Under the pieces are notes generated by a model. That model saw only the letters and a program-made list of their open reading frames with translations. It searched no databases and was not told the DNA's origin. This document shows positions 9,486-20,327 of a stretch of 64,000 nucleotides of DNA, one piece after another. Positions within the stretch are counted from its first letter, which is position 1; each line of letters opens with the position of its first letter. This stretch comes from Mesorhizobium loti (lineage in GTDB: Bacteria; Pseudomonadota; Alphaproteobacteria; Rhizobiales; Rhizobiaceae): positions 682,001 to 746,000 of the forward strand of contig AP017605.1 in assembly GCA_002356515.1 (NCBI GenBank), written 5' to 3'. Made by a program: the position numbers and the translations under genes.

Positions 9486-10295
9486 CTATGCACGCGCGGC
9501 AAGATCAAGTTGCCGGGCGCGTTTTCCGCGGAAATAGGATTTTACCCACGGTTCTTCGCTCTTCAGCATGTCGTCGATGGTGCCTTCGACCAATACTTTC
9601 TTCTTGCCCAGCACCGCCACGTGGTCGCAAGCGGTAAACAGCGTGTCGAGGTCGTGTGTGACCATATAGACGGTCAGATCCATGGTGTCGCGCAGCTTGA
9701 CGACCAGTTCGTCGAACTCAGCCGCGCTGATGGGATCGAGGCCGGACGTCGGTTCGTCGAGAAAGACGATGTCCGGGTCGAGCGCCAGGGCCCGCGCAAG
9801 TGCGGCGCGCTTGATCATGCCGCCGGAGAGTTCGGAAGGGAATTTCTGCGCCGCGTCGGGCGGCAGACCGACCAGCTCGATCTTGAGCAGCGCCAGCTCG
9901 TCCATCAGCTTCCTTGGCAGGTCGAGATATTCGCGCATCGGCACCTGCACGTTCTCCTGCACGGTCAGCGCCGAAAACAGCGCGCCATGCTGGAACAGCA
10001 CGCCAAGGCGCATGTCGATGCGCAGGCGCTCTATATCGCTTGCCTTGTCGACGTCGACGCCAAACAGCTTGATCGTTCCCGACTGCTTGGGCATCAGCCC
10101 GAGAATGGTTCGCAAGAGGACGGACTTGCCGGCGCCCGAAGCGCCGACGAACCCCAGGATCTCGCCACGACTGATGTCGAGCGAAAGCTTGTCGAGGATC
10201 AGCTTGTCCTCGATGGCAACGGTGACGTCGCGCACCGAAAGGACGATCTCGTTCTCGTCCTTTTCCTCCATCTTGATGCCATTGCTCTTCGCCAT
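9486..10295 (-). CDS. mlaF: MlaF-type ABC transporter ATP-binding protein
   Basis: From ATG at 10295 the protein is 269 residues. It has a Walker A motif GASGAGKS (about 51-58), Q-loop, signature LSGGMIKRAALARAL, and Walker B with D-loop DIVFLDEPTSGLDP. The LSGGM-KRAALARA signature is typical of the MlaF/Mce-associated ATPases. It begins four bases after the stop of the permease gene, so the two are cotranscribed and probably translationally coupled. Role: ATP hydrolysis on the inner face of the inner membrane to drive phospholipid transfer by MlaD/MlaE. Confidence 0.92.
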   Translation of the reverse strand: MAKSNGIKMEEKDENEIVLSVRDVTVAIEDKLILDKLSLDISRGEILGFVGASGAGKSVLLRTILGLMPKQSGTIKLFGVDVDKASDIERLRIDMRLGVLFQHGALFSALTVQENVQVPMREYLDLPRKLMDELALLKIELVGLPPDAAQKFPSELSGGMIKRAALARALALDPDIVFLDEPTSGLDPISAAEFDELVVKLRDTMDLTVYMVTHDLDTLFTACDHVAVLGKKKVLVEGTIDDMLKSEEPWVKSYFRGKRARQLDLAARA

Positions 10296-10299
10296 CTTT

Positions 10300-11487
10300 T
10301 CAGAACTCGATCGCTGCGTAGAACATGGCGAAAAGCCCATCGAGGATGATGACGACGAAGATCGACTTTACCACCGAGGCGGTTACGTGCTGACCGAGCG
10401 ATTCGGCGCTGCCGCCGACCTTCATGCCTTCGACGGAAGCGATCGTGCCGATGATCATGGCCATGAACGGCGCCTTGATCAGGCCGGCGAAAATCGTGCT
10501 GAGATCGATGGCGACACGCAAGCGGTCGATGAACGCGGCAGGTGGGATATCGGAGTAGAGCCAGGCCGCGACGATGCCGCCGCCGAGTGCGGCGAAATTG
10601 GCGATGATCGTCAGGCACGGCAAGGCGATCACCAGCGCGACCAGGCGCGGAAAAACCAGGACGCCGATCGGATTGAGACCGATGACCTTCAGCGCGTCGA
10701 CCTCCTCGCGCATCTTCATCGAGCCGATCTCGGCGGTGATCGCGCTGCCGGAGCGGCCGGCGATCATGATTGCCGTCATCAGCACGCCGAGTTCGCGCAG
10801 GATCAGCACGCCGACGAGGTCGACGACGAAGATATCGGCGCCGAAATAGCTGAGCTGGTATGCGCCTTGCTGGGCGACGATGGCGCCGACGATCGCCGAC
10901 ATCAGCACCACCACCGGAATGGCGCCGACGCCCATGCGGTCGATCTGGTTGAAGATTGCGGCCGGGTTGACGGCATGACCACGGCCGAGCTTCATCTGCG
11001 CCCCGCGGATGGTGGCGCCCAGAATATTCATCGAGGCGAGGAAATCGTCGCGCATCTCGTAGACGCGCCGGCCAACCGCCTCCAGCGCCCGGATAATGAT
11101 GTTTGGCGGCCGCGCCGGGCCGGATTCGGGCTCGCGCCGGACAGCCTCGCCGACGGCGTCGAGCAGGATGGACGCGATCTCGCTTTGGCCTTGCAGCCGG
11201 ACCTCGACGTTCTTCTTCTCGAAGGCGCTGACCAGCCGGTCGATCAGCCAGGCGCCGGCGGTATCGATCTTTTCAATTTTCGAAAGATCCAGCGCCAAGA
11301 TCTTGAAACCGCTTCGTTTCTCGATTTTGCGCATGTCGGCGTCGATCAGCGCCACCGTCCGTGTCGTCCAGATTCCGGAAAACGCGCAGCCGAGAACGCC
11401 GCCTTCCTCGCCGACCGCCACGCGTGGTTGGTGGTCAGCCTCCGAGGCGGTCGTGCCGCTTGCGTCGCGCTTGCCGATGGTCAACAT
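10300..11487 (-). CDS. mlaE: MlaE-type permease with fused N-terminal STAS domain
   Basis: From ATG at 11487 (AGGAC seven bases upstream) the protein is 395 residues. Residues about 30-115 form a STAS domain with the usual DLSKIEKIDTAGAWLI segment, equivalent to the separate MlaB subunit of enterics. Residues about 145-390 form the MlaE permease with several membrane helices, including the conserved cytoplasmic segment around MKMREEVDALKVIGLNP. First gene of the operon; it diverges from the epimerase gene with a 77-bp shared upstream region. The STAS-permease fusion is common in alphaproteobacteria and would replace MlaB. Confidence 0.92.
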   Translation of the reverse strand: MLTIGKRDASGTTASEADHQPRVAVGEEGGVLGCAFSGIWTTRTVALIDADMRKIEKRSGFKILALDLSKIEKIDTAGAWLIDRLVSAFEKKNVEVRLQGQSEIASILLDAVGEAVRREPESGPARPPNIIIRALEAVGRRVYEMRDDFLASMNILGATIRGAQMKLGRGHAVNPAAIFNQIDRMGVGAIPVVVLMSAIVGAIVAQQGAYQLSYFGADIFVVDLVGVLILRELGVLMTAIMIAGRSGSAITAEIGSMKMREEVDALKVIGLNPIGVLVFPRLVALVIALPCLTIIANFAALGGGIVAAWLYSDIPPAAFIDRLRVAIDLSTIFAGLIKAPFMAMIIGTIASVEGMKVGGSAESLGQHVTASVVKSIFVVIILDGLFAMFYAAIEF

Positions 11488-11564
11488 GGCGTCCTGTTTA
11501 GCCTGATGGGTCCGACCTTGTCGATTTGCCGACGACCCTTCTCGCATAGCCGGAGCAGAAAAAT

Positions 11565-12548
11565 ATGGCGCGTGTCATTTCGGTTGAGGCCGAACGTTTT
11601 CCGATCGCCGGCACCTTCACCATTTCGCGCGGCTCCAAGACCGAGGCCGAAGTCATCACCTGCACGATCAGCCAGGATGCTCATCGCGGTCGCGGTGAAT
11701 GCGTTCCCTACAGGCGCTATGGCGAGACCATGGACGGCGTGCATGGCGCGATCGAGGCCATGCGTGAGCGGATCGCCGGCGGTATCGACCGCACCGCTTT
11801 GCTCGACGCAATGCCGGCGGGAGCCGCGCGCAACGCCGTCGACTGCGCGCTGTGGGATCTTGAAGCCAAGATCAGCGGCAAGCCGGTGGCAAACGCGATC
11901 TGGCCGGCTCCGCTGCGTCCGCTGGAAACCGCCTACACGCTGTCGCTTGGCGAACCCGAGTCGATGGCGGCGCAGGCCCGCGCCAACGCCGGCCGCCCGC
12001 TGCTGAAGGTCAAGATCGGCGGCGACAACGACATCGCCCGCATCCAGGCGGTGAGACAGGCCGCGCCTCAGAGCCGAATCATCCTTGATGCCAACGAGGG
12101 CTGGACCGACGACAACATCGTGGCAAACCTCGTTTTTGCCGCGGAGCAAGGCATTGCCCTCGTCGAACAGCCCCTGCCCGCCGGCCGGGACGAAATCCTG
12201 CGCCACATCGCGCATCCGCTGCCGATCTGCGCCGACGAAAGCGTGCATGAGGCGAAGAACCTGGAAACGCTGGTCGGTCTCTACGATGCCGTCAACATCA
12301 AGCTCGACAAGTCCGGCGGGCTGACGGCGGCGCTCATGCTGCGCGATCGCGCCCGGGAACTCGGTTTCGGCATCATGGTCGGCTGCATGGTCGGCACATC
12401 GCTGGCGATGGCGCCGGCGGTGCTACTCGCCCAGGACGCCGATTTCGTCGACCTTGACGGTCCGCTGCTACTTGCCCGCGACCGTGTGCCGGGTCTCGTC
12501 TACCAGGGTTCGCTCGTCTCCCCTCCGGACCGGGCGCTTTGGGGCTGA
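11565..12548 (+). CDS. dgcA: Enolase-superfamily epimerase (dipeptide epimerase / N-acetyl-D-Glu racemase DgcA family)
   Basis: A 327-residue member of the muconate-lactonizing/dipeptide epimerase branch of the enolase superfamily. Visible catalytic set: KxK lysines in LLKVKIGG, metal ligands D in ILDANEGW, E in LVEQPLP and D in ICADES, and the second catalytic lysine in NIKLDKSGG. The family racemises the alpha carbon of Ala-Glu type dipeptides or, in proteins named DgcA, of N-acetyl-D-glutamate. The DUF1611 partner DgcN, often adjacent elsewhere, is not next to it here, so L-Ala-D/L-Glu epimerase activity in peptidoglycan recycling is equally possible. Its last 81 bases overlap the 3' end of the convergent MFS gene. 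Confidence 0.8.
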   Translation: MARVISVEAERFPIAGTFTISRGSKTEAEVITCTISQDAHRGRGECVPYRRYGETMDGVHGAIEAMRERIAGGIDRTALLDAMPAGAARNAVDCALWDLEAKISGKPVANAIWPAPLRPLETAYTLSLGEPESMAAQARANAGRPLLKVKIGGDNDIARIQAVRQAAPQSRIILDANEGWTDDNIVANLVFAAEQGIALVEQPLPAGRDEILRHIAHPLPICADESVHEAKNLETLVGLYDAVNIKLDKSGGLTAALMLRDRARELGFGIMVGCMVGTSLAMAPAVLLAQDADFVDLDGPLLLARDRVPGLVYQGSLVSPPDRALWG

Positions 12549-13733
12549 GCGCGCGGCGAGCCCGATCAGCACGAGGCCGACGATCGCGATCGGGATCATC
12601 ACCAGGAAACCATCGACGCCGAGACGGTCATAGAGCGGGCCGGAAGCCAGTGTAACGGCGGCCATGAAGAAGCCGTTGAAGAAATAGGCGATGCCTTGCG
12701 CGGCGCCCGTGCGCTCTTCGGAGACGGTCTCGGCGATCATTCTTTGCAGGCCGATGAGCACCATCGCGACAGACACCGAATGCAGCGACTGCACGGCGAA
12801 GAAACCGGCGACACCCAGGCCGAGCGGCCATACCAGTGGGAAGATGATCCAGCGCACGATAGAGCCGATGCCGGCGATCACCATCACCTTGACGACCGAC
12901 ACGGAGGCAAAAATACGATTGAAAAACACAAACATGCAGACTTCGGACACGACGCCCCAGGCCCACAGCAGGCCGACGACGGAATCGCTGATGCCGATCG
13001 ATTTCCAATAGATGGAAACGAAGCCGTAGAGGAAGGCGTGGCTGGCGGTGATGATGCCGACGCCAAAGGTGAAGTAGAGGAAATAGGCATTGAACAGGCT
13101 CGGCGCCGCATGCTGGATTTCCGTCGCCGACAGCGGCGAGGCCTTGCGCGGCCGCCCCATGCGCGGCGCCAGCAGGCCTGCGACGAGCGCCGCGCCAAGG
13201 GCAAGGAATATGATCACCGGAACGGCCTGGGGACCGGTGGCCGCCAGGATGAAGCCGCCCGCGACATTGGCGCAGAGATAGCAGATCGAACCCCATTTTC
13301 GCATGCTTGCGTAGTTTGAGCCGAAACGGCGCACGCCCGAAAGCGCCAGCGAATCGGCGATCGGCGAATGCGGCGTCCAGACAATGGTCAGCGCCAGCGA
13401 TACCGCCAGCACCATCGCGTAGGTCGGCGTGAGAAAATAACCCGCCGAGAGCAAAAGGGAGGCTGCCACCAGCGCGACATAGACATTGGCGCGGTCCCTC
13501 GCCCGATCGGCGAGCGTCGTCAGCAGCGGCGTCGTCACCACGCGCAGGAACATCGGCGCCGCCAGGATGACGGCGATCTGCTCGGCGTGAAACCCCTTGG
13601 CCTGCAGCCAGAGCGGGAAATAGGGCAGATGCGTGCCGAGCGATATGAACAGCGTGCCGAAGATCAGGCTCATGCGCAGTTCGAAATGGCGCGGCTTGAC
13701 GAGTTGTTCTGGCGAAAGCGGCGGCAGGGACAT
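12468..13733 (-). CDS. MFS transporter (HcaT/3-phenylpropionate permease-like family)
   Basis: From ATG at 13733 the protein is 421 residues with about twelve hydrophobic helices, the N-terminal LGTHLPYFPLWL segment and the ADSLAL...GSNYASMRKWGS loop typical of the MFS_1-like/HcaT group (PF12832). A TTG four codons upstream is in frame but has no better ribosome-binding site. Substrate unknown; relatives move small aromatic acids or sugars. It converges on the epimerase gene with an 81-bp coding overlap, so the two 3' ends cannot be terminated independently. Confidence 0.85.
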   Translation of the reverse strand: MSLPPLSPEQLVKPRHFELRMSLIFGTLFISLGTHLPYFPLWLQAKGFHAEQIAVILAAPMFLRVVTTPLLTTLADRARDRANVYVALVAASLLLSAGYFLTPTYAMVLAVSLALTIVWTPHSPIADSLALSGVRRFGSNYASMRKWGSICYLCANVAGGFILAATGPQAVPVIIFLALGAALVAGLLAPRMGRPRKASPLSATEIQHAAPSLFNAYFLYFTFGVGIITASHAFLYGFVSIYWKSIGISDSVVGLLWAWGVVSEVCMFVFFNRIFASVSVVKVMVIAGIGSIVRWIIFPLVWPLGLGVAGFFAVQSLHSVSVAMVLIGLQRMIAETVSEERTGAAQGIAYFFNGFFMAAVTLASGPLYDRLGVDGFLVMIPIAIVGLVLIGLAARSAPKRPVRRGDERTLVDETRHTVAGK

Positions 13734-13851
13734 GAATCGATCCAATTACGCCGCGTACGATCGGCCGGCGACGTAGATCGATCCCTTAACATGGCGGAAA
13801 ACCAGACGAAACCGGCTGGACTAACCGATTAACGCTTAAAGTCGTCGCGCG

Positions 13852-14667
13852 TCAGGCCGCCTGCCCGACCCGATCTTCGATAAGCATCGGAATGAAGGGC
13901 TCGTCAGGCGCTTCGGGCAGGACTTGCGCCCAGGTCAGGATTTCCATCCGGCCATCGAAGTGCTCGACCACGGCCGTGCAGCTTTCCACCCAGTCGCCGG
14001 TGTTGATGTACTGGACATCGCCGAAATTCTCGATGGCGGCATGGTGGATATGGCCGCAGATGATGCCGTCGACATGCGAGCGGCGCGCTTCTTCCGCAAG
14101 CATGGTCTGGAACGAGCCGATGAAGTTCACTGCTTTCTTGACGTTGACCTTGGCCCAGGACGAGAACGACCAGTAAGGCAGGCCGAGCAATTGGCGCAGC
14201 CGCGTCACCACGCGGTTGACGATCATCGCGGCGTCATAGGCGTGGTCGCCGAGATAGGCGAGCCAGCGCGCGTTGTGCACCACCGTGTCGAACTGGTCGC
14301 CATGGATGACGAGCAGGCGCTTGCCGTCGGCTGTTTCATGGATGGCGCGGTCGGCAACGACGATGCCGCCGAAATGCACGCCCTGGAACTGGCGGGCGAA
14401 TTCGTCGTGGTTGCCGGCGATATAGGTGATCGAGGCGCCCTTGCGTGCCTTGCGCAGCAATTTCTGCACGACGTCATTGTGGCTTTGCGGCCAGTGCCAG
14501 CTCCGCCGCAGCCGCCAGCCATCGACGATGTCACCGACCAGATAGATGATGTCGGCGTCGTGATAGCGCAGGAAATCGATCAGGAAGTCGGCCTTCGCCG
14601 CCTTCGAGCCGAGATGGACGTCGGAAATGAACATGCTGCGGAAAGTGCGGGGCTCTTGGCCTGACAT
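13852..14667 (-). CDS. Calcineurin-like metallophosphoesterase (LpxH-like UDP-2,3-diacylglucosamine diphosphatase family)
   Basis: From ATG at 14667 (AAGGGTGA upstream) the protein is 271 residues. Two-metal motifs are all present: SDVHLG, GDIVDGW, GNHDEF, HGDQFD and GHIHHA. This is the LpxH-like group routinely named UDP-2,3-diacylglucosamine diphosphatase, the lipid A step that forms lipid X. In alphaproteobacteria that step is normally done by the unrelated LpxI, so this protein may instead act on another nucleotide or lipid diphosphate. It is divergent from the SDR gene, with an operator-like dyad between them at 14716-14732. Confidence 0.75.
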   Translation of the reverse strand: MSGQEPRTFRSMFISDVHLGSKAAKADFLIDFLRYHDADIIYLVGDIVDGWRLRRSWHWPQSHNDVVQKLLRKARKGASITYIAGNHDEFARQFQGVHFGGIVVADRAIHETADGKRLLVIHGDQFDTVVHNARWLAYLGDHAYDAAMIVNRVVTRLRQLLGLPYWSFSSWAKVNVKKAVNFIGSFQTMLAEEARRSHVDGIICGHIHHAAIENFGDVQYINTGDWVESCTAVVEHFDGRMEILTWAQVLPEAPDEPFIPMLIEDRVGQAA

Positions 14668-14715
14668 CGCGATTTCACCCTTGCTTTCGAGCAGCCTATG
14701 CCCCGATTCATGCAA

Positions 14716-14732
14716 CAACCGTATGACGGTTG
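14716..14732. promoter_or_regulatory. Operator-like dyad between divergent phosphoesterase and SDR genes
   Basis: Perfect inverted repeat CAACCGT-ATG-ACGGTTG: 7-bp arms with a 3-bp spacer, 48 bp from one start codon and 54 bp from the other. The size fits a dimeric helix-turn-helix repressor site; no regulator gene is adjacent. Confidence 0.4.
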
Positions 14733-14786
14733 CGATTGGTCCAGCCTAAGGACTAGCTTGCCGGGCAAATCACAGGAGAAATCGTC

Positions 14787-15566
14787 ATGGATCTCGGTAT
14801 CCGCGGGAAGAAGGCCATCGTCTGCGCTTCGAGCAAGGGACTTGGAAAAGGCTGCGCCATGGCGCTGGCCGAGGCCGGTTGCGACATCGTCGTCAACGGC
14901 CGCAATGCCGAACTGGTGGCGAAAACCGCTGCCGAGCTGCGCCAGCGTTACGGCGTGACGGTGACGGAAGTCGTCGGCGACGTTTCGAAGCCGGAAGTGC
15001 AGAAGGCGCTGCTCGCCGCCTGTCCCGAACCGGATATCCTGGTCAACAACAATGGCGGTCCGCCGCTGCGCGATTTCCGCGAACTCGATCGCGCAAAAAT
15101 CCTCGAAGGCGTCACCCAGAACATGGTGACGCCGATCGAACTGGTGCAGGCCGTGCTCGACGGCATGGCCAAGCGCGGTTTCGGCCGCATCGTCAACATC
15201 ACCTCGCTGTCGGTTTATGTCCCCATCCCCGGCCTCGACCTGTCGTCGGGCGCGCGCGCCGGCCTGACCTCGTTCCTCGCCGGCGTGGCGCGAACAGTGG
15301 TCGACCGCAACGTCACCATCAACAGTCTTCTGCCGGGCAAACTCGACACCGACCGGCTGCGCGGCTCGCATGAGGCCGGCACCGTCGAGGACCCGGCTGC
15401 TGCCGCGGCGCGCAAGACCCGCATCAGCGCCGATGTGCCGGCAAAGCGCCTCGGCACGCCGGAGGAGTTCGGCCAGATCTGCGCCTTCCTCTGCTCGGTC
15501 CATGCCGGCTATCTGACCGGGCAGAACATACCGGTCGACGGCGGTCTCTATGTCAGCGCCTTCTGA
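14787..15566 (+). CDS. SDR-family protein with substituted catalytic residues
   Basis: A 259-residue Rossmann protein with start ATG 14787 and AGGAGA upstream. The cofactor loop is CASSKGLGKG, so the first Gly of the usual GxxxGxG is Ala. NNNGG replaces the usual NNAG strand-4 motif. The Ser of the triad is present in NITSLS. At the usual YxxxK position it reads SSGAR, so both the catalytic Tyr and Lys are replaced (Ser and Arg). The ending GQNIPVDGG is standard. It resembles the 'beta-ketoacyl-ACP reductase-like' SDR subgroup known to lack a normal tetrad. It may bind NAD(P) without classical reduction chemistry; substrate unknown. Confidence 0.85.
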   Translation: MDLGIRGKKAIVCASSKGLGKGCAMALAEAGCDIVVNGRNAELVAKTAAELRQRYGVTVTEVVGDVSKPEVQKALLAACPEPDILVNNNGGPPLRDFRELDRAKILEGVTQNMVTPIELVQAVLDGMAKRGFGRIVNITSLSVYVPIPGLDLSSGARAGLTSFLAGVARTVVDRNVTINSLLPGKLDTDRLRGSHEAGTVEDPAAAAARKTRISADVPAKRLGTPEEFGQICAFLCSVHAGYLTGQNIPVDGGLYVSAF

Positions 15567-15637
15567 TCGAAAGGTCGGTGAAACGGCAGGACTCATCTGG
15601 CATGAAACAGCCGTAAGCATCTGACATTTCGTGATTT

Positions 15638-15673
15638 TTGACGCGCCGGCACTTAAAGCTGTCGGCGCGTCAA
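15638..15673. repeat. Inverted repeat between SDR and malic enzyme genes
   Basis: Arms TTGACGCGCCG (15638-15648) and CGGCGCGTCAA (15663-15673) pair perfectly over 11 bp around a 14-base loop. No T run follows, so it may be a weak terminator for the SDR gene or a leader structure for the malic enzyme gene. Confidence 0.4.
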
Positions 15674-15742
15674 TTAGCGTCGCGAAAAACCTCTACCGCA
15701 TGCTAAAAGGTCTCTCGAAGCAGGTTTCGAGGGAGCGGCCGC

Positions 15743-18067
<2,325 letters not shown>

Positions 18068-18256
18068 GCGAAGCCGGCCTCAGCGGCTCGGCTTGGTCTT
18101 TCGGGCAGCACCCTCATATGCCGCAGCACCTCGTTGCAAACCAGGTGTTGCGAACCGGCAACTTGCGATTGCGAAATTCGGCGTTGGCCGGAAGCGGATT
18201 TCGCGGGGGAAGCCGACCTGCTATGGTTGCGCATCTGATTTGACGGCGAGGACGTC

Positions 18257-18937
18257 ATGAAGAGCCTGTTGCTCGCATCCGCATTGCTGTCGCTGGTCGG
18301 CGGACAAGCTCTGGCCGCGGACGCCATCAGTGTCGAGCCCACAACCGCCCATGATTGGTCCGGCGTCTATGTCGGCGGGCAAATTGGCTACGGTTTCGGC
18401 AGGACCGACGCGACTTACAATTTGCCGAACACCCCGACAATCCGAGGTTCGCAGGACTACGATACCGATGGTTTCCTGGGCGGCGTGCAGATTGGCTACA
18501 ACTACCAGATCAATTCCGCCGTTCTCGGCGTCGAAGCCGATTTTTCCGGAGCTGACATCAAGGGACACTCCGACGAGATCCACGTCGGTGCAGGCGACAC
18601 CTACGACACCAAGGTGGACTGGTTCGGAACGCTGCGCGCCAGGGCGGGCTATGCATTCGATCGTACCCTGATCTACGGCACCGGTGGCCTCGCTTACGGA
18701 AGCGTCGAAAACCGGTATCTCGACGGTCCCCTGGACAGCTTTTCCGAGAAGAACACCAAGGTCGGCTGGACCGTTGGCGCCGGACTCGAGCAAGCGATCA
18801 CGGACCATTGGTCGGCAAAGTTCGAATACCAGTATGTCGATCTGCGGGACCAGACCATCGACTATGCCCCGAACTCCAACACCACGTTCGACAACACGTT
18901 CAACGCGGTCAAGATCGGCATGAACTACAAGTTCTGA
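18257..18937 (+). CDS. Outer-membrane beta-barrel protein (Omp25/Omp31-type)
   Basis: A 226-residue precursor with a clear signal peptide (cleavage near ALA-AD, about residue 20) followed by WSGVYVGGQIGYGFG, the conserved first strand of the rhizobial/Brucella Omp25-Omp31 barrel family. Alternating strands, a YAFDRTLIYGTGGLAYG segment and the C-terminal aromatic NYKF fit an eight-stranded barrel inserted by BAM. It probably gives outer-membrane stability and surface contact rather than specific transport. It has its own upstream region of 189 bp. Confidence 0.9.
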   Translation: MKSLLLASALLSLVGGQALAADAISVEPTTAHDWSGVYVGGQIGYGFGRTDATYNLPNTPTIRGSQDYDTDGFLGGVQIGYNYQINSAVLGVEADFSGADIKGHSDEIHVGAGDTYDTKVDWFGTLRARAGYAFDRTLIYGTGGLAYGSVENRYLDGPLDSFSEKNTKVGWTVGAGLEQAITDHWSAKFEYQYVDLRDQTIDYAPNSNTTFDNTFNAVKIGMNYKF

Positions 18938-19124
18938 CGATCGGCTGCGGCAGGCCGGTCCTGATCCACTGTCGCTGGACGATCGAACCCTGCGCGTTGC
19001 CACGATTTGAGGCATCAATCCGATGGTGGCGGCTTTCCGGCCAACCACCGGACCGCATCCGAAATAGACGATTAACCGCGAACGGGGTAGCTTGGCGACC
19101 ACAGGTAAGCGGGATTTGAGGCGA

Positions 19125-20327
19125 ATGACAAGCGGAGGGTTGAAGCGGGCGCATGCTGCCATGCTGCTTGGCTTGCTGCTGTCCGGCGCCACCATCACCG
19201 AGCCACAGGCAGCCTCGCGGGTTTGTCGTCAGTTGGAGGCCGATCTTGCCGCCGCTTCGCGCGGCGGTGGCGGTGGCCCGGCAATAATCCGGAGATACGA
19301 TGCCGCGATCGACCGGCAGCGCGAACAGATCGAGAAGGCCCGCGACCAAGCAAGCGGGGCCGGTTGCGGGTTTTCGCTGTTCTCCCGCAACATCAATCGA
19401 TGCGCCGGGCTCAACGCCACCATCGACCGCATGAACGCCAATCTCGACAGTCTGCAGGCCAAGCGTGCCCGGCTCGCCGACGGCGGCTCGCGTCACGACC
19501 GTGGCCGCATCCTGGCCGCGCTCGACGCCAATGGCTGCCGCGACGACACAGTCGCGCCACGCCACGCGCCGCTGCAGGAAGCCGACCGTGGAGAAGACGG
19601 CAACGCCAACCTGTTCGACCAGCTTTTCGGCGGCGGTGGCCAGCAGAGCGACACGCTCGATCAGCCAGAGGATTCCGGCGAGGAGCGCAATGTCCGTCGC
19701 GTCCTGAACCTGCCCGGCATTCCGGACTTTCCAGATACCGGCGGCGAGTTCCACACCACCTGCGTGCGCACCTGCGACGGCTATTTTTTCCCGATGTCGA
19801 ACGCTGCGTCGGTCGGCGATTTCGAGCGCGACCAGAAGAATTGCGAATCGAGCTGCCCCGGCACCGAAATGCAGGTCTTCTATTCGCGCGGCATGGACGA
19901 CGATTCCGCCTCGATGACGTCATCCGTCACTGGCAGGCCTTACAGCGAATTGCCGACCGCCTATCTCTACAAGCAGTCCAACAAGTCGCAGCCGCCGGCT
20001 TGCGGCTGCAACGCCGCGCAGAATTTCCAGATCATTGGCGGCAACCCGCCGCCCCCGCAGCAGTCCCAGCCGGAAACGGACGCGGCACCGTTCGTTCCAA
20101 TGCCGGCCTCCAAGCCCGATCCGGGCGCCGACCCTGAGACGCTGGCCAACAGGGAGGGCGGGCTCGACCGCGAAGCCATCAAGCGGCTTTCCGCCAAGCC
20201 GGTGACGTCGCCGGTGTCCGCTTTGCCGCCGGAGCAGCGCAAGGTCAGGGTCGTCGGGCCAACGTTCCTTCCCGACCCATCAGCGGCAATAAATCTGCAA
20301 GCTCCGGCCCCGAAGGCAGTCCAGTAA
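19125..20327 (+). CDS. Secreted DUF2865 protein
   Basis: From ATG at 19125 (GAGG six bases upstream; the TTG at 19092 is less likely) the protein is 400 residues. It has an N-terminal hydrophobic signal ([14 protein letters not shown]), a helical Cys-containing region (residues about 35-150), then the conserved block [13 protein letters not shown]...[14 protein letters not shown]...ACGC that defines DUF2865, a Rhizobiales family. Pairs of Cys suggest periplasmic disulfides. Function unknown. The C-terminus is Pro-rich. Its last 83 bases overlap the 3' end of convergent gltX. Confidence 0.8.
   Translation: MTSGGLKRAHAAMLLGLLLSGATITEPQAASRVCRQLEADLAAASRGGGGGPAIIRRYDAAIDRQREQIEKARDQASGAGCGFSLFSRNINRCAGLNATIDRMNANLDSLQAKRARLADGGSRHDRGRILAALDANGCRDDTVAPRHAPLQEADRGEDGNANLFDQLFGGGGQQSDTLDQPEDSGEERNVRRVLNLPGIPDFPDTGGEFHTTCVRTCDGYFFPMSNAASVGDFERDQKNCESSCPGTEMQVFYSRGMDDDSASMTSSVTGRPYSELPTAYLYKQSNKSQPPACGCNAAQNFQIIGGNPPPPQQSQPETDAAPFVPMPASKPDPGADPETLANREGGLDREAIKRLSAKPVTSPVSALPPEQRKVRVVGPTFLPDPSAAINLQAPAPKAVQ

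Noticed and set aside
9682..12006. 774-codon plus-strand open frame over the Mla genes
   Set aside because: The minus strand carries clear MlaD, MlaF and MlaE domains; the plus frame is low-complexity His/Asp/Arg text.
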